A stretch of DNA of 64,000 bases, from assembly GCF_905220365.1 (NCBI RefSeq), contig NC_061151.1, positions 5,698,197 through 5,762,196 of the forward strand, written 5' to 3'. The notes beneath the pieces were generated by a model that saw only the letters and a list, made by a program, of their open reading frames with translations, did not search any database and was not told the DNA's origin. Below, piece by piece: positions 19,852 through 30,409 of this stretch (within the stretch, counting starts at the first letter, position 1; every line of letters starts with the position of its first letter). The position numbers were made by a program, and so were the translations under genes. This DNA is from Vanessa cardui. Its lineage: Eukaryota > Arthropoda > Insecta > Lepidoptera > Nymphalidae.

Positions 19852-20242
19852 ATCAAATCAAAATAAACTTTATTCAAGTAGGCTTTTACAAGCACTTTTG
19901 AACCGTCATTTAACAATTATGTGAAGCTACCACCGGTTCGGAAAGTAGATTCTACTGAGAAGAACTAGCAAGAAACTCAGTAGTTACCCTTTTTAAAATT
20001 TAAAATATATATAGTCATGTTAGTGAAACACAATTATATATGTATGTAACATATCCTGCCTGGAAGTCAACAGGTATTAACTCCACGCTTTTTTATCATC
20101 TATTAAATCTTGTATCGTATAATATGCCTTTTTTTACCGATGTATTTTTTATTACAATTTGAATTTACGAAACGGCAAAGTTAAAAATGTCTGCGGAATT
20201 TTATTACGGAAACGGATACCTTGACCCAAAAAGGATTTATTG
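19852..20242 (-). repeat. LINE-K 3' end
   Basis: AATCAAATCAAAATAAACTTTATTC (inverted poly(A) signal) through ACCACCGGTTCGGAAAGTAG, CTGCCTGGAAGTCAACAGG, CTCCACGCTTTTTTATC to the coding end GAATTTACGAAACGGCAAAG and GGAATTTTATTACGG. The longest minus LINE-K 3' end here. Confidence 0.8.
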
Positions 20243-21130
20243 ATAAAACAATAAATAAATCCTAATTAAAGTTTTTGATGCTTCGGTATAAAGATATCAT
20301 GATTACAGTTTTCATTTGTTAATAACACAATGCCTTATTCATCTACGTAGTCAGTCAAATTGAACGCGATCACGCAAGGATTTGGACGGTAAAACCTTCC
20401 AAGGTCATATTACGCGTGAATCAATAGACAACAACTTTCGTGCATACATAACTGTGTATCTATGTATTTGTGATGTAAAGTGTAAATACTGCCCTCAACC
20501 ACAGATATTTAAAGACTATATTCTTATGAGGGATGTTGCACATATGTCATTTTGGATCTGAATACGAATACGGAATAAATAATCTTTTAGTCATTTCGGA
20601 TACGCTAGGATACGAAATTTCAGATAGTTTCAATAACCAATATAACATTAATTAAAAATTATTGTAACATAATTACAATGTTACGATTTGTTATTATTTC
20701 AAAGCTAGTATTTGGTAGTAAGTATAGAGATTAAGATTTGATTTAATTTGATTTAGTAAGTATACTTACAATCAACACGATTGAAACAAGCAATAACAAA
20801 GAAATGGTGGCGGAATATCGATGATATTAGACACATGTAAGTTTTAAATCAAATCAAAATCAAAATACCCTTTAATGTACACCAGTAAATAACTCACAAA
20901 GATTAGGAAAGATGTACAAGAGGCGGCATTATCGCTAAAACAATGATCTCTTCCAGGCAACCTTCCTCTACGGAAAACGGATACAGAAAGAGGTAGGGGT
21001 GTACAAAGTGGATATAAACATAATAAATAAATACAGTGTAATATTTTATTATATAAATAAATAAAGTTATTTATTTATTATTTTAATATATCATATAATA
21101 TATTTAAAAAAATAATATAATGTATAGTAC
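20243..21130. other. AT-rich, small repeat scraps only
   Basis: An ATACGGATACG-like patch at 20.54-20.64 kb resembles 7.26 kb. A SINE-A scrap, GGTGGCGGAATATCGATG...AGACACATG, lies at 20802-20842. TTTATTTATTATATAAATAAATAAAG-type runs lie near 21.05 kb. No credible ORF. Confidence 0.4.
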
Positions 21131-21205
21131 GTAAGTTTCCTCAAGATGTTTTCCCAGCCCATGCCTAGCAGTGCGAAATTTACAGGCTGTTGTTATTTGT
21201 TATTT
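21131..21205 (+). repeat. SINE-A tail scrap
   Basis: CCTAGCAGTGCGAAATTTACAGGCTGTTGTT is the SINE-A 3' end with a (GTT)n-type tail. The preceding TTTCCTCAAGATGTTTTCC is in the opposite orientation. Confidence 0.55.
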
Positions 21206-21249
21206 ATATTTGTACATCTTTTATTTGAAATAATTATCATCATCATATG

Positions 21250-21474
21250 AGTGCAAAGTTTGGAACATATTCGACCCGGTGTTCCAATGCGGGTTGGTGG
21301 AATACACATGTGGCAGGATTTCTGCGAAATTAGACACATGCAATTCCTACACGACGTTTCCCTTCACCGTCGAGCACAAATTAAACACACGAAAATTCAG
21401 TTTCGCTTGCATTTGAATCCGCAATCATCGGTTACGATGCACGCGTTCTAACCACTGGGCCATTTCGGCTTTCA
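21250..21474 (-). repeat. SINE-A copy (tail missing)
   Basis: From AAAGTTTGGAACATATTCGACC through the body to GTTCTAACCACTGGGCCATTTCGGC. Confidence 0.82.
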
Positions 21475-21799
21475 GCTGAATAATCCAATAATGCTCAAAT
21501 TGTGTGCACATAAAGTTTTATTTCAAGCTTTAATAAGCATTTTTTCAATCGGTCAAAGTATTATTATTTAAAGTCACTCATATGGAAAATCTAGGGCACA
21601 TCGCGATCGATATATTGTATGAAAAAAAACCAACGGAACCTCCTTGCTAATGGAATTAGTGAACTCATTTGAAAGCACTTCGGGTCACTTGGACGGTCCT
21701 CTGGATAACGGCTACGTTTACTCGTCAATTGATTTAGGTATTTTAGATAAAATGGCGTATTTAACACATAAATACACATCTTCAAATTGGAATTTAACT
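21475..21799. other. No recognised feature
   Basis: Overlapping 64-codon frames occur on both strands (21591-21838); neither resembles a family I know. Confidence 0.35.
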
Positions 21800-22046
21800 C
21801 ACATAAAAAGGCATATTATTCGATACAAGATTTTATAGATATATTAACTTAAATAATTGTATTTAACTAACATGACTTTGTATATTTTAAATATTGAAAA
21901 ATAGAAACTACTGAGTTTCTCGCCGGGTCTTCTCGGAAGAATCCACTTTCCGTACCGATGGTAGCTTCACTCAATTCTAAAATGACGATTCAATGATGCT
22001 TGTAAAAGCCTACTTGAATAAAGTTTATTTTGATTGATTGATTGAT
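21800..22046 (+). repeat. LINE-K 3' end
   Basis: GGCATATTATTCGATACAAGATTTTATAG, TTTCTCGCCGGGTCTTCTCGG, GTAGCTTCACTCAATTC, CCTACTTGAATAAAGTTTATTTTGATT with (GATT)n. AATAAA is present near the end. Confidence 0.8.
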
Positions 22047-22059
22047 AAAATATATATTT

Positions 22060-22266
22060 ATTTTAAAGTAGTTGCCGTGTCCTCGGTCGCTTTTAAGTGT
22101 CATTTATCATGTGTCAGGCAAAAAAGTAGCCTATGTTCTTTCTTAGAGTTCAAATTAGCTTCACACCAAATTTCATCAAATTCGGTTCAGCGGTTTGGTC
22201 GTGAAAGAGCGTCAGATAGAGTTATTTTCACATTTATAATATTAAGTATAAATATAGATAAAAAAG
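22060..22266 (+). repeat. REP-E copy
   Basis: GTTGCCGTGTCCTCGGTCGC, TCATGTGTCAGGCAAAAAAGTAGCC, CACCAAATTTCATCAAATTCGG, GGTCGTGAAAGAGCGTC, TATAATATTAAGTATAAATATAGAT. Confidence 0.68.
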
Positions 22267-22639
22267 TGTGTACTAATATATATACACGTGTTAGATTCCA
22301 CTCTCTCTCAGTCTCAGAAATAAATCTCAGAAATCCAAAAACCGTTAAATAGGAAAATTAAAAGAAAATCTAGTTATTAATAGATGGATCCAAAATGTAA
22401 CTTAAAACTAACTTAATTAAAAACGGTCAAGTGGTTTGGGAATACTTACGAAACCACGGACATCGGACTTTTAGGCAGACATATTCACTTACGACGGCAC
22501 GCCCCTCCACGTTAAACAAATATCATCGTTACTATGTGTGAGTGACCCTCGTGCTTATAATGTCTTAGTGTGCATGAGAAATCGAAGTGTATAGACAGCA
22601 AAATAATACAAATTAGACTATAAGCACTCCATTACAAAA
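22267..22639. other. No recognised feature
   Basis: Mixed AT-rich sequence with a short GC-richer stretch at 22495-22515; nothing nameable. Confidence 0.35.
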
Positions 22640-22770
22640 CAAAGTACGGCTTTATGTATGTTCGCAATAGACTCCAAAACTACTGAACGGATTTTCATGC
22701 GGTTTTCACAGATAGACAGAGAGGATTCACAAGGAAGGTTACGGTATATACTGATAGCGTTTCAAATAAA
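22640..22770 (+). repeat. Short interspersed repeat related to 0.84 kb
   Basis: TATGTTCGCAATAGACTCC, ACTGAACGGATTTTCATGCGG, AGAGGATTCACAAGGAAGG and an (AAAT)n run match the copy near the start of the window. Confidence 0.5.
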
Positions 22771-22841
22771 TAAATAAATAAAATCATATCAAAACCAATT
22801 TATAGATTTTATTTATGAGATTATTGTTGTTTCTTTATCTA

Positions 22842-23138
22842 TACATATAATAAAATTGGAGTGTCTGTTTGTAATATTAAGATAGCCCTTTTTTATTTAA
22901 TGCGTATGTTCAATGTATACACGGTACATATACCAAAATATTTTTTTTTACAATTTTTGTCGGTCTGTCTGTTTGTCGGTCTGTCTGTTTGTTCCGGCTA
23001 ATCTCTGGAACGGCTGGACCAATTTTGACGGGACTTTCACTGGCAGATAACTGATATAATAAGGAATAACTTAGGCTACAATAATATGTTTTTTCGCTAA
23101 TTTTAAACGCGTACAAAGACGCGGGCACAGCTAGTTTA
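22842..23138 (-). repeat. REP-F copy
   Basis: Inverse of REP-F: CATATAATAAAATTGGAGTGTCTG, GTATACACGGTACATATACC, a duplicated (GTCGGTCTGTCTGTTTGT) segment, CCGGCTAATCTCTGGAACGG, and GACGCGGGCACAGCTAG. Confidence 0.72.
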
Positions 23139-23139
23139 A

Positions 23140-23514
23140 CAAATATATCAATATAACAATAATAATGTAACAAAAAATCGACTTTTAATAAAACTCTGGG
23201 GAAACGAGTTACAAATTAAATTATAAGCCCATAAAAAATTACACGCCTTTTTTCACCCTGAGGACGGAAATTTTTATTTAAATTTAAATAGAAACTTTTA
23301 TACAAAAAGTTGTAAACCGGAGTTCTGAGGTTATGAACATAAAAAAATATAACAAATATGAGAACCTTCTTCTTTTGAAGTCTGTGTGCGTAAACAATTA
23401 TATCCATAACAGTATCAGGGATTTAACGTCAAAAGCAGTCGCCACAGAGAAAAATACTTCTCTTATTCTAAGTTAAAACACTTGAACCTTGGACTAATAG
23501 TGGAAAAACCTCCA
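23140..23514. other. No recognised feature
   Basis: AT-rich, minus frame 23216-23407 is low complexity. Confidence 0.4.
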
Positions 23515-23890
23515 ATAAAAGTATAACATTCCGCCTTAATGCCTCCACTGATGACAGGAGAACTGGTTCTCTTTTGGGCCAGGGGATCCGAATTCCGATT
23601 CAACGGGGAAATTTGCAGCCCTCCTGTCACCAGTGGAGGCAATGAGGCGAGGTGTTATACTTTTGATGAAGCTTTTTGCACCACTACTCCAAGGGCCAAG
23701 CGTTTCGACGGCAAATGGAACAATAAAGTTATTGCATATAAGACAGGATTATTTAAATTATTTTTTGGCTTCGGCTTTTTCCGCAGCGGCACCAGCTCTT
23801 AATATTATTTCTCGGATATGAGATGGGGCCAACGTGTCAACACATGTAGCGTCCCACACAAGGGCCCGTCCTCGTTCCCAGGGAACCAAT
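23515..23890 (-). pseudogene. RT-P fragment, partly inverted
   Basis: The minus strand (about 23890 down to 23615) gives LTLVPWERGRALVWDATC, DTLAPSHIREI, AAAEKAEAKK, FIVPFAVETLGPW and TPRLIASTGDRRA. The plus strand at 23515-23612 gives RLNASTDDRRTGSLLGQGIR and IQRGN. The two halves meet head to head around 23615 and overlap in coding content. Stops and frameshifts make it dead. Confidence 0.6.
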
Positions 23891-23939
23891 GTTAATACAA
23901 ACGCACTTATTTATATATAATTATATTTTCATGATATAA

Positions 23940-24175
23940 GTTGAAGATCGAGCAAATAAGCCTGATGGTAGGTGGTCACATCATATAGACATCAAAGCCT
24001 TACATCGCTGATTCCATCAACATTGAAAACTAAGCTGTTATGTTCCTATATTAATACGGCTCACTCACCTTTAAACCCGGGAACTCAACAATAATGAGAA
24101 CTACTGTTTGGCGGTAGAATATTTGTTGAGCGAGTGGTACCTTCCCAGATGGATTTTAACATAGCCCTACTGGTT
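23940..24175 (-). repeat. REP-T copy, diverged
   Basis: GAGCAAATAAGCCTGATGGTAGGTGGTCAC, ACGGCTCACTCACC, TTTGGCGGTAGAATATTTG, AGCGAGTGGTACCTTCCCAG and ACATAGCCCTAC keep the REP-T order. Confidence 0.7.
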
Positions 24176-24545
24176 TACATCTCCGCAAAGTCAATTCAAC
24201 CTTCCTTGGGCATTTTTTTTATGTTATAGGGGGCAAACGAGCAGGGGGCTCGCCTGATGGACATCTGCAACACCGGGGGCTTACGGGTGCGTTGTCGGCC
24301 TTTAAGGAAGGAGTACGCTCTTTTCTTGAAGGTTCCCAAATCGTATCGGTTCGATTCGCTTCTATGACAAAAAAACTAAAATAATGTTACTTTTATTTTA
24401 TGAAGGATTATATAGTTGATAGAAAATTTTGGGTTTGTTCTTTGGTTATCATGCAGAATAGGTAATAACTCAAGTATTGTCTTTTATAATGTATAAATAT
24501 TTGTTGGAAAAGAGTTAGTACTGAGTTTATTTCCGGTGTTATTCG
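24163..24545 (+). repeat. LINE-K 3' fragment split by LINE-T
   Basis: TTTACATCTCCGCAAAGTCAATTCAACCTTCC (left, to about 24212) and ATTCGCTTCTATGACAAAAAAAC (right, from about 24354) are neighbouring parts of the LINE-K C-terminal coding region. The sequence between is a LINE-T 3' end. Confidence 0.62.
24213..24353 (-). repeat. LINE-T 3' end inserted in LINE-K
   Basis: Poly(T) CATTTTTTTT, TATAGGGGGCAAACGAGCAGG, GGGCTCGCCTGATGG, GCGTTGTCGGCCTTTAAGGAAGG, CTTGAAGGTTCCCAAATCG. On the minus strand this is the end of an ORF2 plus a short UTR and poly(A). It is only about 140 bp and 5'-truncated. Confidence 0.7.
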
Positions 24546-24864
24546 GCTTAACATTTAAAACCGCAAGAAGCTTTAATTAAATTTAACCATGTAAAATAAC
24601 GAATCATTTTTACTCACAAGAGTTTACTTATCGTAAAGGAATTTTGATTATGATTTAATTAAAAATAAATATTTTTTCCCGACCCTTAACCGCCATCTTG
24701 TTTACAGCTCGTCAACAAACACAGCATCATAAATGAATCTGTTTGTTTTGGACCTATTTGTGTTTATTGATATTGTTGTTACAAGTTACGTGAAGTTGGG
24801 TTCATATTATATAAATATTTAGGTACTGTTTGGTTATCAAGTTTTACACAATGCAAACATATTA
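24546..24864. other. No recognised feature
   Basis: AT-rich; CGACCCTTAACCGCCATCTTG stands out but matches nothing else. Confidence 0.35.
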
Positions 24865-25036
24865 AATAAATATGAGACAACATCACATACGTTACTCTGA
24901 TCCCAATGTAAGTAGCTAAAGCACTTGTGTTATGGAAAATCAGAAGTAACGACGGTACCACAAACATCCAGACCCAAGACAACATAGAAAACTAATGATA
25001 ATCTACATTGACTTGGCCGGGAATCGAACCTGGGGA
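24865..25036 (-). repeat. SINE-B copy, head missing
   Basis: AAATAAATATGAGACAACATCACAT ... GACTTGGCCGGGAATCGAACCTGGGGACCTG. Truncated just past the B box. Confidence 0.82.
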
Positions 25037-25111
25037 CCTGCGCTTATAATTACACTGGATCACTCACCCTTCAAACTGTAACACATAAACACTAAGTATT
25101 TCTAAACGTGG
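25037..25111 (-). repeat. REP-T fragment
   Basis: ATTACACTGGATCACTCACCCTTCAAACTGTAACACA is the middle of REP-T. Confidence 0.6.
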
Positions 25112-25544
25112 TACCGAAATATATTTGTTTCAATTTATGAAATAAATTTACACCAATCAACAAACGTATTAAACGGATGTAAAACATAATATTATACAGG
25201 AAAAAATGAATTACGAGCCGTAACGATAACATAACCGGTTATATCCGGTTCGAGCTGGTTCGAACCGCTTTCGTTTCAACGGTATTTGTCACGAATTTTT
25301 TTATGAATTATAAGGTACGAATATATTAACCATGAAACGCGTATAAAGTCTTTGTATGTAAATTTACATGTCATGTTTGTTTTCAGCTAAAGATATATTA
25401 TTTTTGGTTCAATGTCAAAACAACTTTGTAAACAAAACTCCATCACCCTTACGTACAAAGTCCAATGAGGCGTTAATTTGACACGGTTCTAGAAAATTAC
25501 TGCAAAATAAATCTGAAGCATGACACTGTATTTACCAGCAAGGG
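25112..25544. other. No recognised feature
   Basis: Local repetition of CCGGTTATATCCGGTTCGAGCTGGTTCG near 25230-25265. Otherwise nothing nameable. Confidence 0.35.
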
Positions 25545-25780
25545 TCTGACTAAGCACACGAGTAATTGGACCACATGATGGTAAGTGGTCACCATCGCTC
25601 ATAATCAATGGCGATGTCAGAATTATGAACCTCACCTTGCATCGTAAATCTGTTAACACCCATCGAAACTAAGATGTTTTGTCACTGTTTTGTGTCTGTA
25701 GTTACACAAGCTTACACACACTTTAAACTAGAATACAACATTACTACTATTTGACTGTAGAATATCTAGTAGTATTAGGT
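25545..25780 (-). repeat. REP-T copy, old
   Basis: CCACATGATGGTAAGTGGTCACCATCGC, GAAACTAAGATGTTTTGTCAC, GTTACACAAGCTTACAC and GTAGAATATCTAGTAGTATTAGGTAGTGG follow the REP-T order with many changes. Confidence 0.65.
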
Positions 25781-25784
25781 AGTG

Positions 25785-26136
25785 GGATGTTTCCTCACGA
25801 TATTTTTCTTTACCGCCGTGCTCGAGATATCAAAAGTGTAACACCTCGCCTCATTGCCTCCACTGGTGACAGGAGGGCTGGTTCGTTTTTGCCCAGAGAA
25901 TCGGAATTGCGATTCAACGGGGAAATGCTGCTAGCATTCTTGCCACCATTGCACGCGGTCAAGATTTATACAGTAACTAGTTTTAGTTCATATTTGTATA
26001 TATTTAAGCATTTAAAATTATTAATTCTTATGTTAATCAATTCTTATGTGAATATTCAGTGTTGCTTGCCTGGGTTTGAATCCGCAATCACCGTTTAATA
26101 TGTACGCGTTTTAACTACTGGACCATCTCGGCCTAA
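25785..26136 (-). repeat. SINE-A split by an RT-P fragment
   Basis: Body end GTTTCCTCACGATATTTTTCTTTACCGCCGTGCTCGAGAT (25785-25829) and head GTTGCTTGCCTGGGTTTGAATCC ... ACTACTGGACCATCTCGGC (26049-26136) flank foreign coding sequence. Confidence 0.7.
25830..26048 (+). pseudogene. RT-P coding fragment inside SINE-A
   Basis: Plus-strand residues TPRLIASTGDRRAGSFL, then after a frameshift RIGIAIQRGNAASILAT, then GQDLYSN and a stop, matching the RT-P C-terminus. About 220 bp, flanked by SINE-A halves. No clear target duplication. Confidence 0.6.
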
Positions 26137-26436
26137 TAAAAATAAACAAATCTATAAAAACGCTAATCAACCCGCTACCGCTACCGCTTCCGCCTGTACA
26201 ATACCAACGATATTTGACTTACATTCGTGTATAGCGTGACCGCCGTAGATTATAGTTTTGCTGTACATTGAAATATTCATTTACGAATTGTTTCATGATG
26301 TATACGATACAGCTACAAAGTTGTATAATGAACGTCGCGTTATTTTGTAAACAATTAAGATTATTAAAGCGATTTCCATAATAATTGTCACGTAGAATTA
26401 GCATTTATCTATTTCTACTTCGAAATTAAGTTTATA
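26137..26436. other. No recognised feature
   Basis: Short repetition CCGCTACCGCTACCGCTTCCGCC at 26170. Minus frame 26219-26404 is not family-like. Confidence 0.35.
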
Positions 26437-26790
26437 ATAAAATTCTGCAGACATTTTTAACTTTGCCATTTCGTAAATTCAAATCGTTTATAAAAAATAA
26501 ATTGGTAAAAAGGGCATATTATTCGATGCAAGATTTTATAGATGTTAAAAAAGCGTGGAGTTAATACGTGTTGACTTCCAAGCAGGATATATTAATTTAA
26601 ATAATTGTATTTAACTAACTTGACTTTGTATTTTTTAAATGTTGAAAAATAGTAACTACTGAGTTTCTTGCCGGTTCCTCTCGGTAGAATCTACTTTCCG
26701 AACCGGTGGTAGCTTCACTTAATTGTAAAATGACGATTCAAAAGTGTTTGTAAAATGCTACATGAATTAAGTATATATTGATTTTGAAAA
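26437..26790 (+). repeat. LINE-K 3' end
   Basis: ATTCTGCAGACATTTTTAACTTTGCC, AGGGCATATTATTCGATGCAAG, AAAAAGCGTGGAGTTAATACG, TTCTTGCCGGTTCCTCTCGG, ACCGGTGGTAGCTTCAC. The stop after the KKAWS-like end is preserved. Confidence 0.78.
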
Positions 26791-27084
26791 CGGCAATATC
26801 TGAGGATGTGAATATTCAGAGTTGAGTTAATAATTTTCAATTCCCCCACGATCTCTCAAGATCTCTCATTCGAGATAAGTTACCCTTTGAAGGCTCATTC
26901 TCATCGTATATTTTTATTCGTCTGTTTTATGGTACAAAAAGAAATTGGAAAAAAGGGTTTCTAAGTGATCGTTTTGATGGTCTGTTAGATTTTGGTCTCG
27001 ATAGCCAATCTGAGACGACTAGCCTATACAGTATAAATTTGTGCATATGTGTGTGTAAAATCTTTTATTCAAGAAGAGATAACG

Positions 27085-27275
27085 ACCTTCGTGGTAGAGT
27101 AGTGTTTTTCACTGGTTTTCATGGGTACAGTCCGAGGTCCCGGATTCGATTCCCAGCCGAGTCTATAGTTAATTAGTTTTCTATGTTGTCTTGGGGGGTT
27201 TTGGTACCATCGTTACATCTGATTATCTATAACACAATGCTTTAGCTACTTACATTGGTATCAGAGTAATGTATG
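27085..27275 (+). repeat. SINE-B copy
   Basis: ACGACCTTCGTGGTAGAGTAG, GTCCGAGGTCCCGGATTCGATTCCCAGCCGAGTC, TTTTCTATGTTGTCTTGGGG, GCTTTAGCTACTTACATTGG. Tail is short. Confidence 0.84.
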
Positions 27276-27329
27276 TGATATTTTATATTATAGTATTAAT
27301 GACTACTCTTATTGAAGTGTAATAAACTT

Positions 27330-27655
27330 AAATCATTTATAAGATATATTAATAAAAAACCAAATTGTTCAATACAAGATTACTTATATTGTGAAAAAAA
27401 AGCGTGGAGCTAATACTTAGTGACTTCCAGGACATATTATATTATAAACATATGTTAATAATATAATATATCCAATTATATCTGTCACTAATAGTTTTAT
27501 AAAATTACAATTCAAAAGTGCCTGTAAAAAGCCTACTTGAATAAAGTATAATTTGATTTTACAGTATTGAATTAAATGTAAAGCAATTGGTTCAGAAAGT
27601 AGATTCCACCGAGAAAAACCTGCTAAAAACTCAGTAGTTACTATATTCCACGTTC
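27330..27655 (+). repeat. LINE-K 3' end joined to an inverted LINE-K piece
   Basis: 27330-27560 runs plus (AATACAAGATTACTTATATTG ... AAAGCGTGGAGCTAATAC ... CCTACTTGAATAAAG). 27560-27655 carries the UTR in the opposite sense (GGTTCAGAAAGTAGATTCCACCGAG ... AACTCAGTAGTTAC). Confidence 0.65.
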
Positions 27656-27792
27656 TAATTTCCATGGGCGTTATCAGGTGCCCATTTGGTCCACGTCGAA
27701 ATATTTCAGAAAAAAATTACTAACCAACACTTTCGCGTAGTGGATTAGGCTCTAGTCCGTCTCCTCAAAATTGTGGTCCTATATAATCCTAC

Positions 27793-28094
27793 ATACAACA
27801 ACAACAACAACAAAATGCCCACTGCTGGGCTAAAGGCCTCCTCTCCCTTTGAGGAGAAGGTTTGGAACACATTCCAGCACGCTGTTCCAATGCGGGTTGG
27901 TGGAATACACATATGGCAGATGTTTATGAAATTTGTCACATGCAGGTTTCCTCACGATGTTTTCCTTCACCGCAGAGCACGAGATGAATTATAAAGACAA
28001 ATTAAGCACATGAATCAGCGGTGCTTGCCTGGGTTTGAACCCGCAATCATCGGTTAAGATGCTCGCGTTCTCACCCCTGGGCCATCTCGACTCT
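27793..28094 (-). repeat. SINE-A, full copy with (GTT)n tail
   Basis: Inverted tail (ACAACA)n AAATGCCCACTGCTGGGCTAAAGGCC, body, head with GGTTTGAACCC and CTGGGCCATCTCGACTC. Confidence 0.9.
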
Positions 28095-28526
28095 GATAAT
28101 CCTACATAATCATAATCCTACATAATAGTAGTAAATTGTTGTCGATCAGTTTCACTTTACATTCACTAACATGAGTAATGATGAAATTCTTTCATAACTT
28201 TCTTTGGTTTCGATATTCTATTTCCGACCGGCTTGTGAAAGCTCACTTATTACTTATGCATATACTCAGAGATTTGGCCTTTCAGCTTTGTAAGCCACCC
28301 AATTAGATACTTGCACGCTAGAAGAATCATGGTCTCATTTTTCGTGAAAAGAAAACATTTCGGAGCATATTCAATAAGCGGAAATGATTTTGACGACTTT
28401 TGGTGATATTCCAAAATAATGGAAAGCAAGTAATGGATAAATTAAAATAGGGAATTTGTTGTACCATGTATTCACTGCTTCAAGATAATTGGTTCAAGCC
28501 CGGGTAGAGCTGATGATAAAAAAAGT
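28095..28526. other. No recognised feature
   Basis: CCTACATAATCATAATCCTACATAATAG is a short direct repeat at the left edge. Nothing else nameable. Confidence 0.35.
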
Positions 28527-28823
28527 AAAAGTAAAGTAACAGCCTGTAAATTTTCCACTGCTGGGATAAGGCCTCCTCTTCCATCAAGGAGAGGGTTTGG
28601 AACATATTCCACCACGCTTTTCCAATGCGGGTTGGTGGAATGCACAGAATTTCGATGAAATTAGACATATGTAGGTTTCCTCACGACGTTTTCTTCACCT
28701 CCGAGCACGAGATGAATTATAAACACAAATTAAGCAAATATATATATTGGTGCTTGCCTGGTTTTGAACCCGCAATCATCGGTTAAGATGCACGCGTTCT
28801 AACCACTGGGCCATTTCAGCTTA
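28527..28823 (-). repeat. SINE-A copy with (TTTAC)n tail
   Basis: AAAGTAAAAGTAAAGTAACAGCCTG tail, body lacking GTGGCA near GAATGCACAGAATTTCG, and a complete head. Confidence 0.88.
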
Positions 28824-29519
28824 CACTGCAGATAAAGAATTAAGTTCTTTTCTACAACCATCATGTTTTGAGGACCGGGTCTCCGGGACTCTCAAATACC
28901 AGACGAAATGCGGTAGCAAAGCCATGGCGTGCCGACCCATTTGGCTGCAACCTAACACCACCCAAAGGATGCAACGTGACACTACTACTTGTGCAACGTG
29001 TAATTTTCTATTGTCAGTGTCAACGTGTAATTTTCTCTCAGTTACGTACAAACTTGGATTGGAGAATTTACTTTTTCATACCTACCTGAGCCTCTAAAAA
29101 CACATATAGACTGTAAGAAGCGTCCCACTATAGAAGAGAAAGTAATAACGATATAAGAAAGGCATCTGTGTATTTGCACACACATATTGCGCACCAAATA
29201 TCTTGCGCAGTTAACTAGTTCTCTTTAAGAATGGTCACCATGAGCAAAATTACCCAAAACCTTATAATAACTAATCTTATACGAGCTCCATTTTGCCAAA
29301 AAAACTCTTACAGTAAATAGTCCTTAATATACTGAATATTAATTATCAAATTATTTATCAAACAATACTTCCTTTATATTGTAAATATAACTCAGAATAG
29401 GATTTATTTTATGTTTGATATTAGATACTTCAAAGTACTCTGGCTTTCAAGAGGCTTTCGATCGCTGACGGCTTTGTCAGACAGGCTACCGAACGAGCGC
29501 ATTATATATGCAATAAAAC
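28824..29519. other. Unique-looking stretch, no supported gene
   Basis: Moderately GC-rich at 28860-29000. The frames at 28821-29051 (minus) and 28868-29089 (plus) do not resemble any family I know. GTGTAATTTTCT is repeated at 28997 and 29025. Confidence 0.3.
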
Positions 29520-29645
29520 ATTTTACTACCCCATTGGTTTATTGGTCAGATATAAAGCTGTAGACCCAAGGTCACGAGTTCAAATATTGGATTTTCTGTC
29601 AAAATATTCTCAGTATTAGCACAAACTTTTTGAGAGAGTACATTT
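29520..29645 (+). repeat. Possible third tRNA-derived SINE
   Basis: CCCATTGGTTTATTGGTCAG ... GCTGTAGACCCAAGGTCACGAGTTCAAATATTGG looks like a tRNA T-arm region with a diverged B box (GAGTTCAAAT), followed by GTCAAAATATTCTCAGTATTAGC. Single copy in this window. Confidence 0.4.
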
Positions 29646-29769
29646 TTTTTATCATTAATTTCATTTACAAGTTGTGATATCAGTTTAAAAGTAATTAGTA
29701 TTTTTCTTATCCTTATCATACAACATTTCGAGTTGCGAGAGAGAAAGAGAGAGACCTATCAAGAGTAAT

Positions 29770-30175
29770 ATTCCTTTACAAACTGCGGGAGTATATAAAC
29801 TCGAATGTGAGTGTGGTTTATCTTACATGAACAGGTACATATAGGAGATGTCAAAAATAGGCGTTCTTCAAAGTCTGCAGTCTGTGAACATGCTCTGGAT
29901 AAACCTAACCATTTTATTCGATTTGATAAACCACAGATCCTCGCTAAAGAACACAGATTCATTCCTAGAATGATACGCGAGGCTATTGAAATTCAAAAAC
30001 ATCCGAACTTCAAAAGAGAAGATGGTTGGAGACTTTGTAACACCTGGGATCCACTTATTAAAAATTTAAAATCCCAAATCCAACAGACTGCAAGACCTAA
30101 AGATACAGTCAGTGCCTTCTGCGTGCAACCGGAACGTTACTCAAGATACCAATTGAGAAATCGTTGGCGGTGGTT
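29770..30175 (+). pseudogene. Penelope-like element GIY-YIG endonuclease remnant
   Basis: Plus-strand residues start IPLQTAGVYKLECECGLSYM. The frame then shifts and continues HIGDVKNRRSSKSAVCEH, DKPNHFIRFDKPQIL, FIPRMIREAIEIQKHPN, REDGWRLCNTWDPLI. This is the GIY-YIG nuclease domain and C-terminal tail typical of Penelope-like proteins (family knowledge). About 30 nt around the YIG half-motif and the helix after it are missing, so the domain is broken. The 3' part runs straight into the 3' end of the minus-strand LINE. Confidence 0.7.
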
Positions 30176-30409
30176 GTTAATAATATTTATTTATTTATTT
30201 ATTGGATCGCCAACAAAGTATACACAAATACAGCCATTTAAATTAATACAATTAAGATGCTATGTGCTACCTCAGTTACAGGCAACCACTTCATGCTGAA
30301 ATAGTAACAGAGTGCATGTAATCACAAGTTAACATTTTGGTTTAAATACATTTTAGTTTAAATAAAGTGCATGGAGAACCAACAACTATAAACTAAAATC
30401 TAAGCTTAA

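Noticed and set aside
28821..29089. Opposed 73-76 codon ORFs at 28.8-29.1 kb
   Set aside because: No family resemblance; mutual antisense frames in a GC-richer patch are expected by chance.
29700..30300. The 162-codon plus ORF as an intact gene
   Set aside because: Its beginning is out of frame with the upstream GIY half and its end is LINE 3' UTR read backwards.
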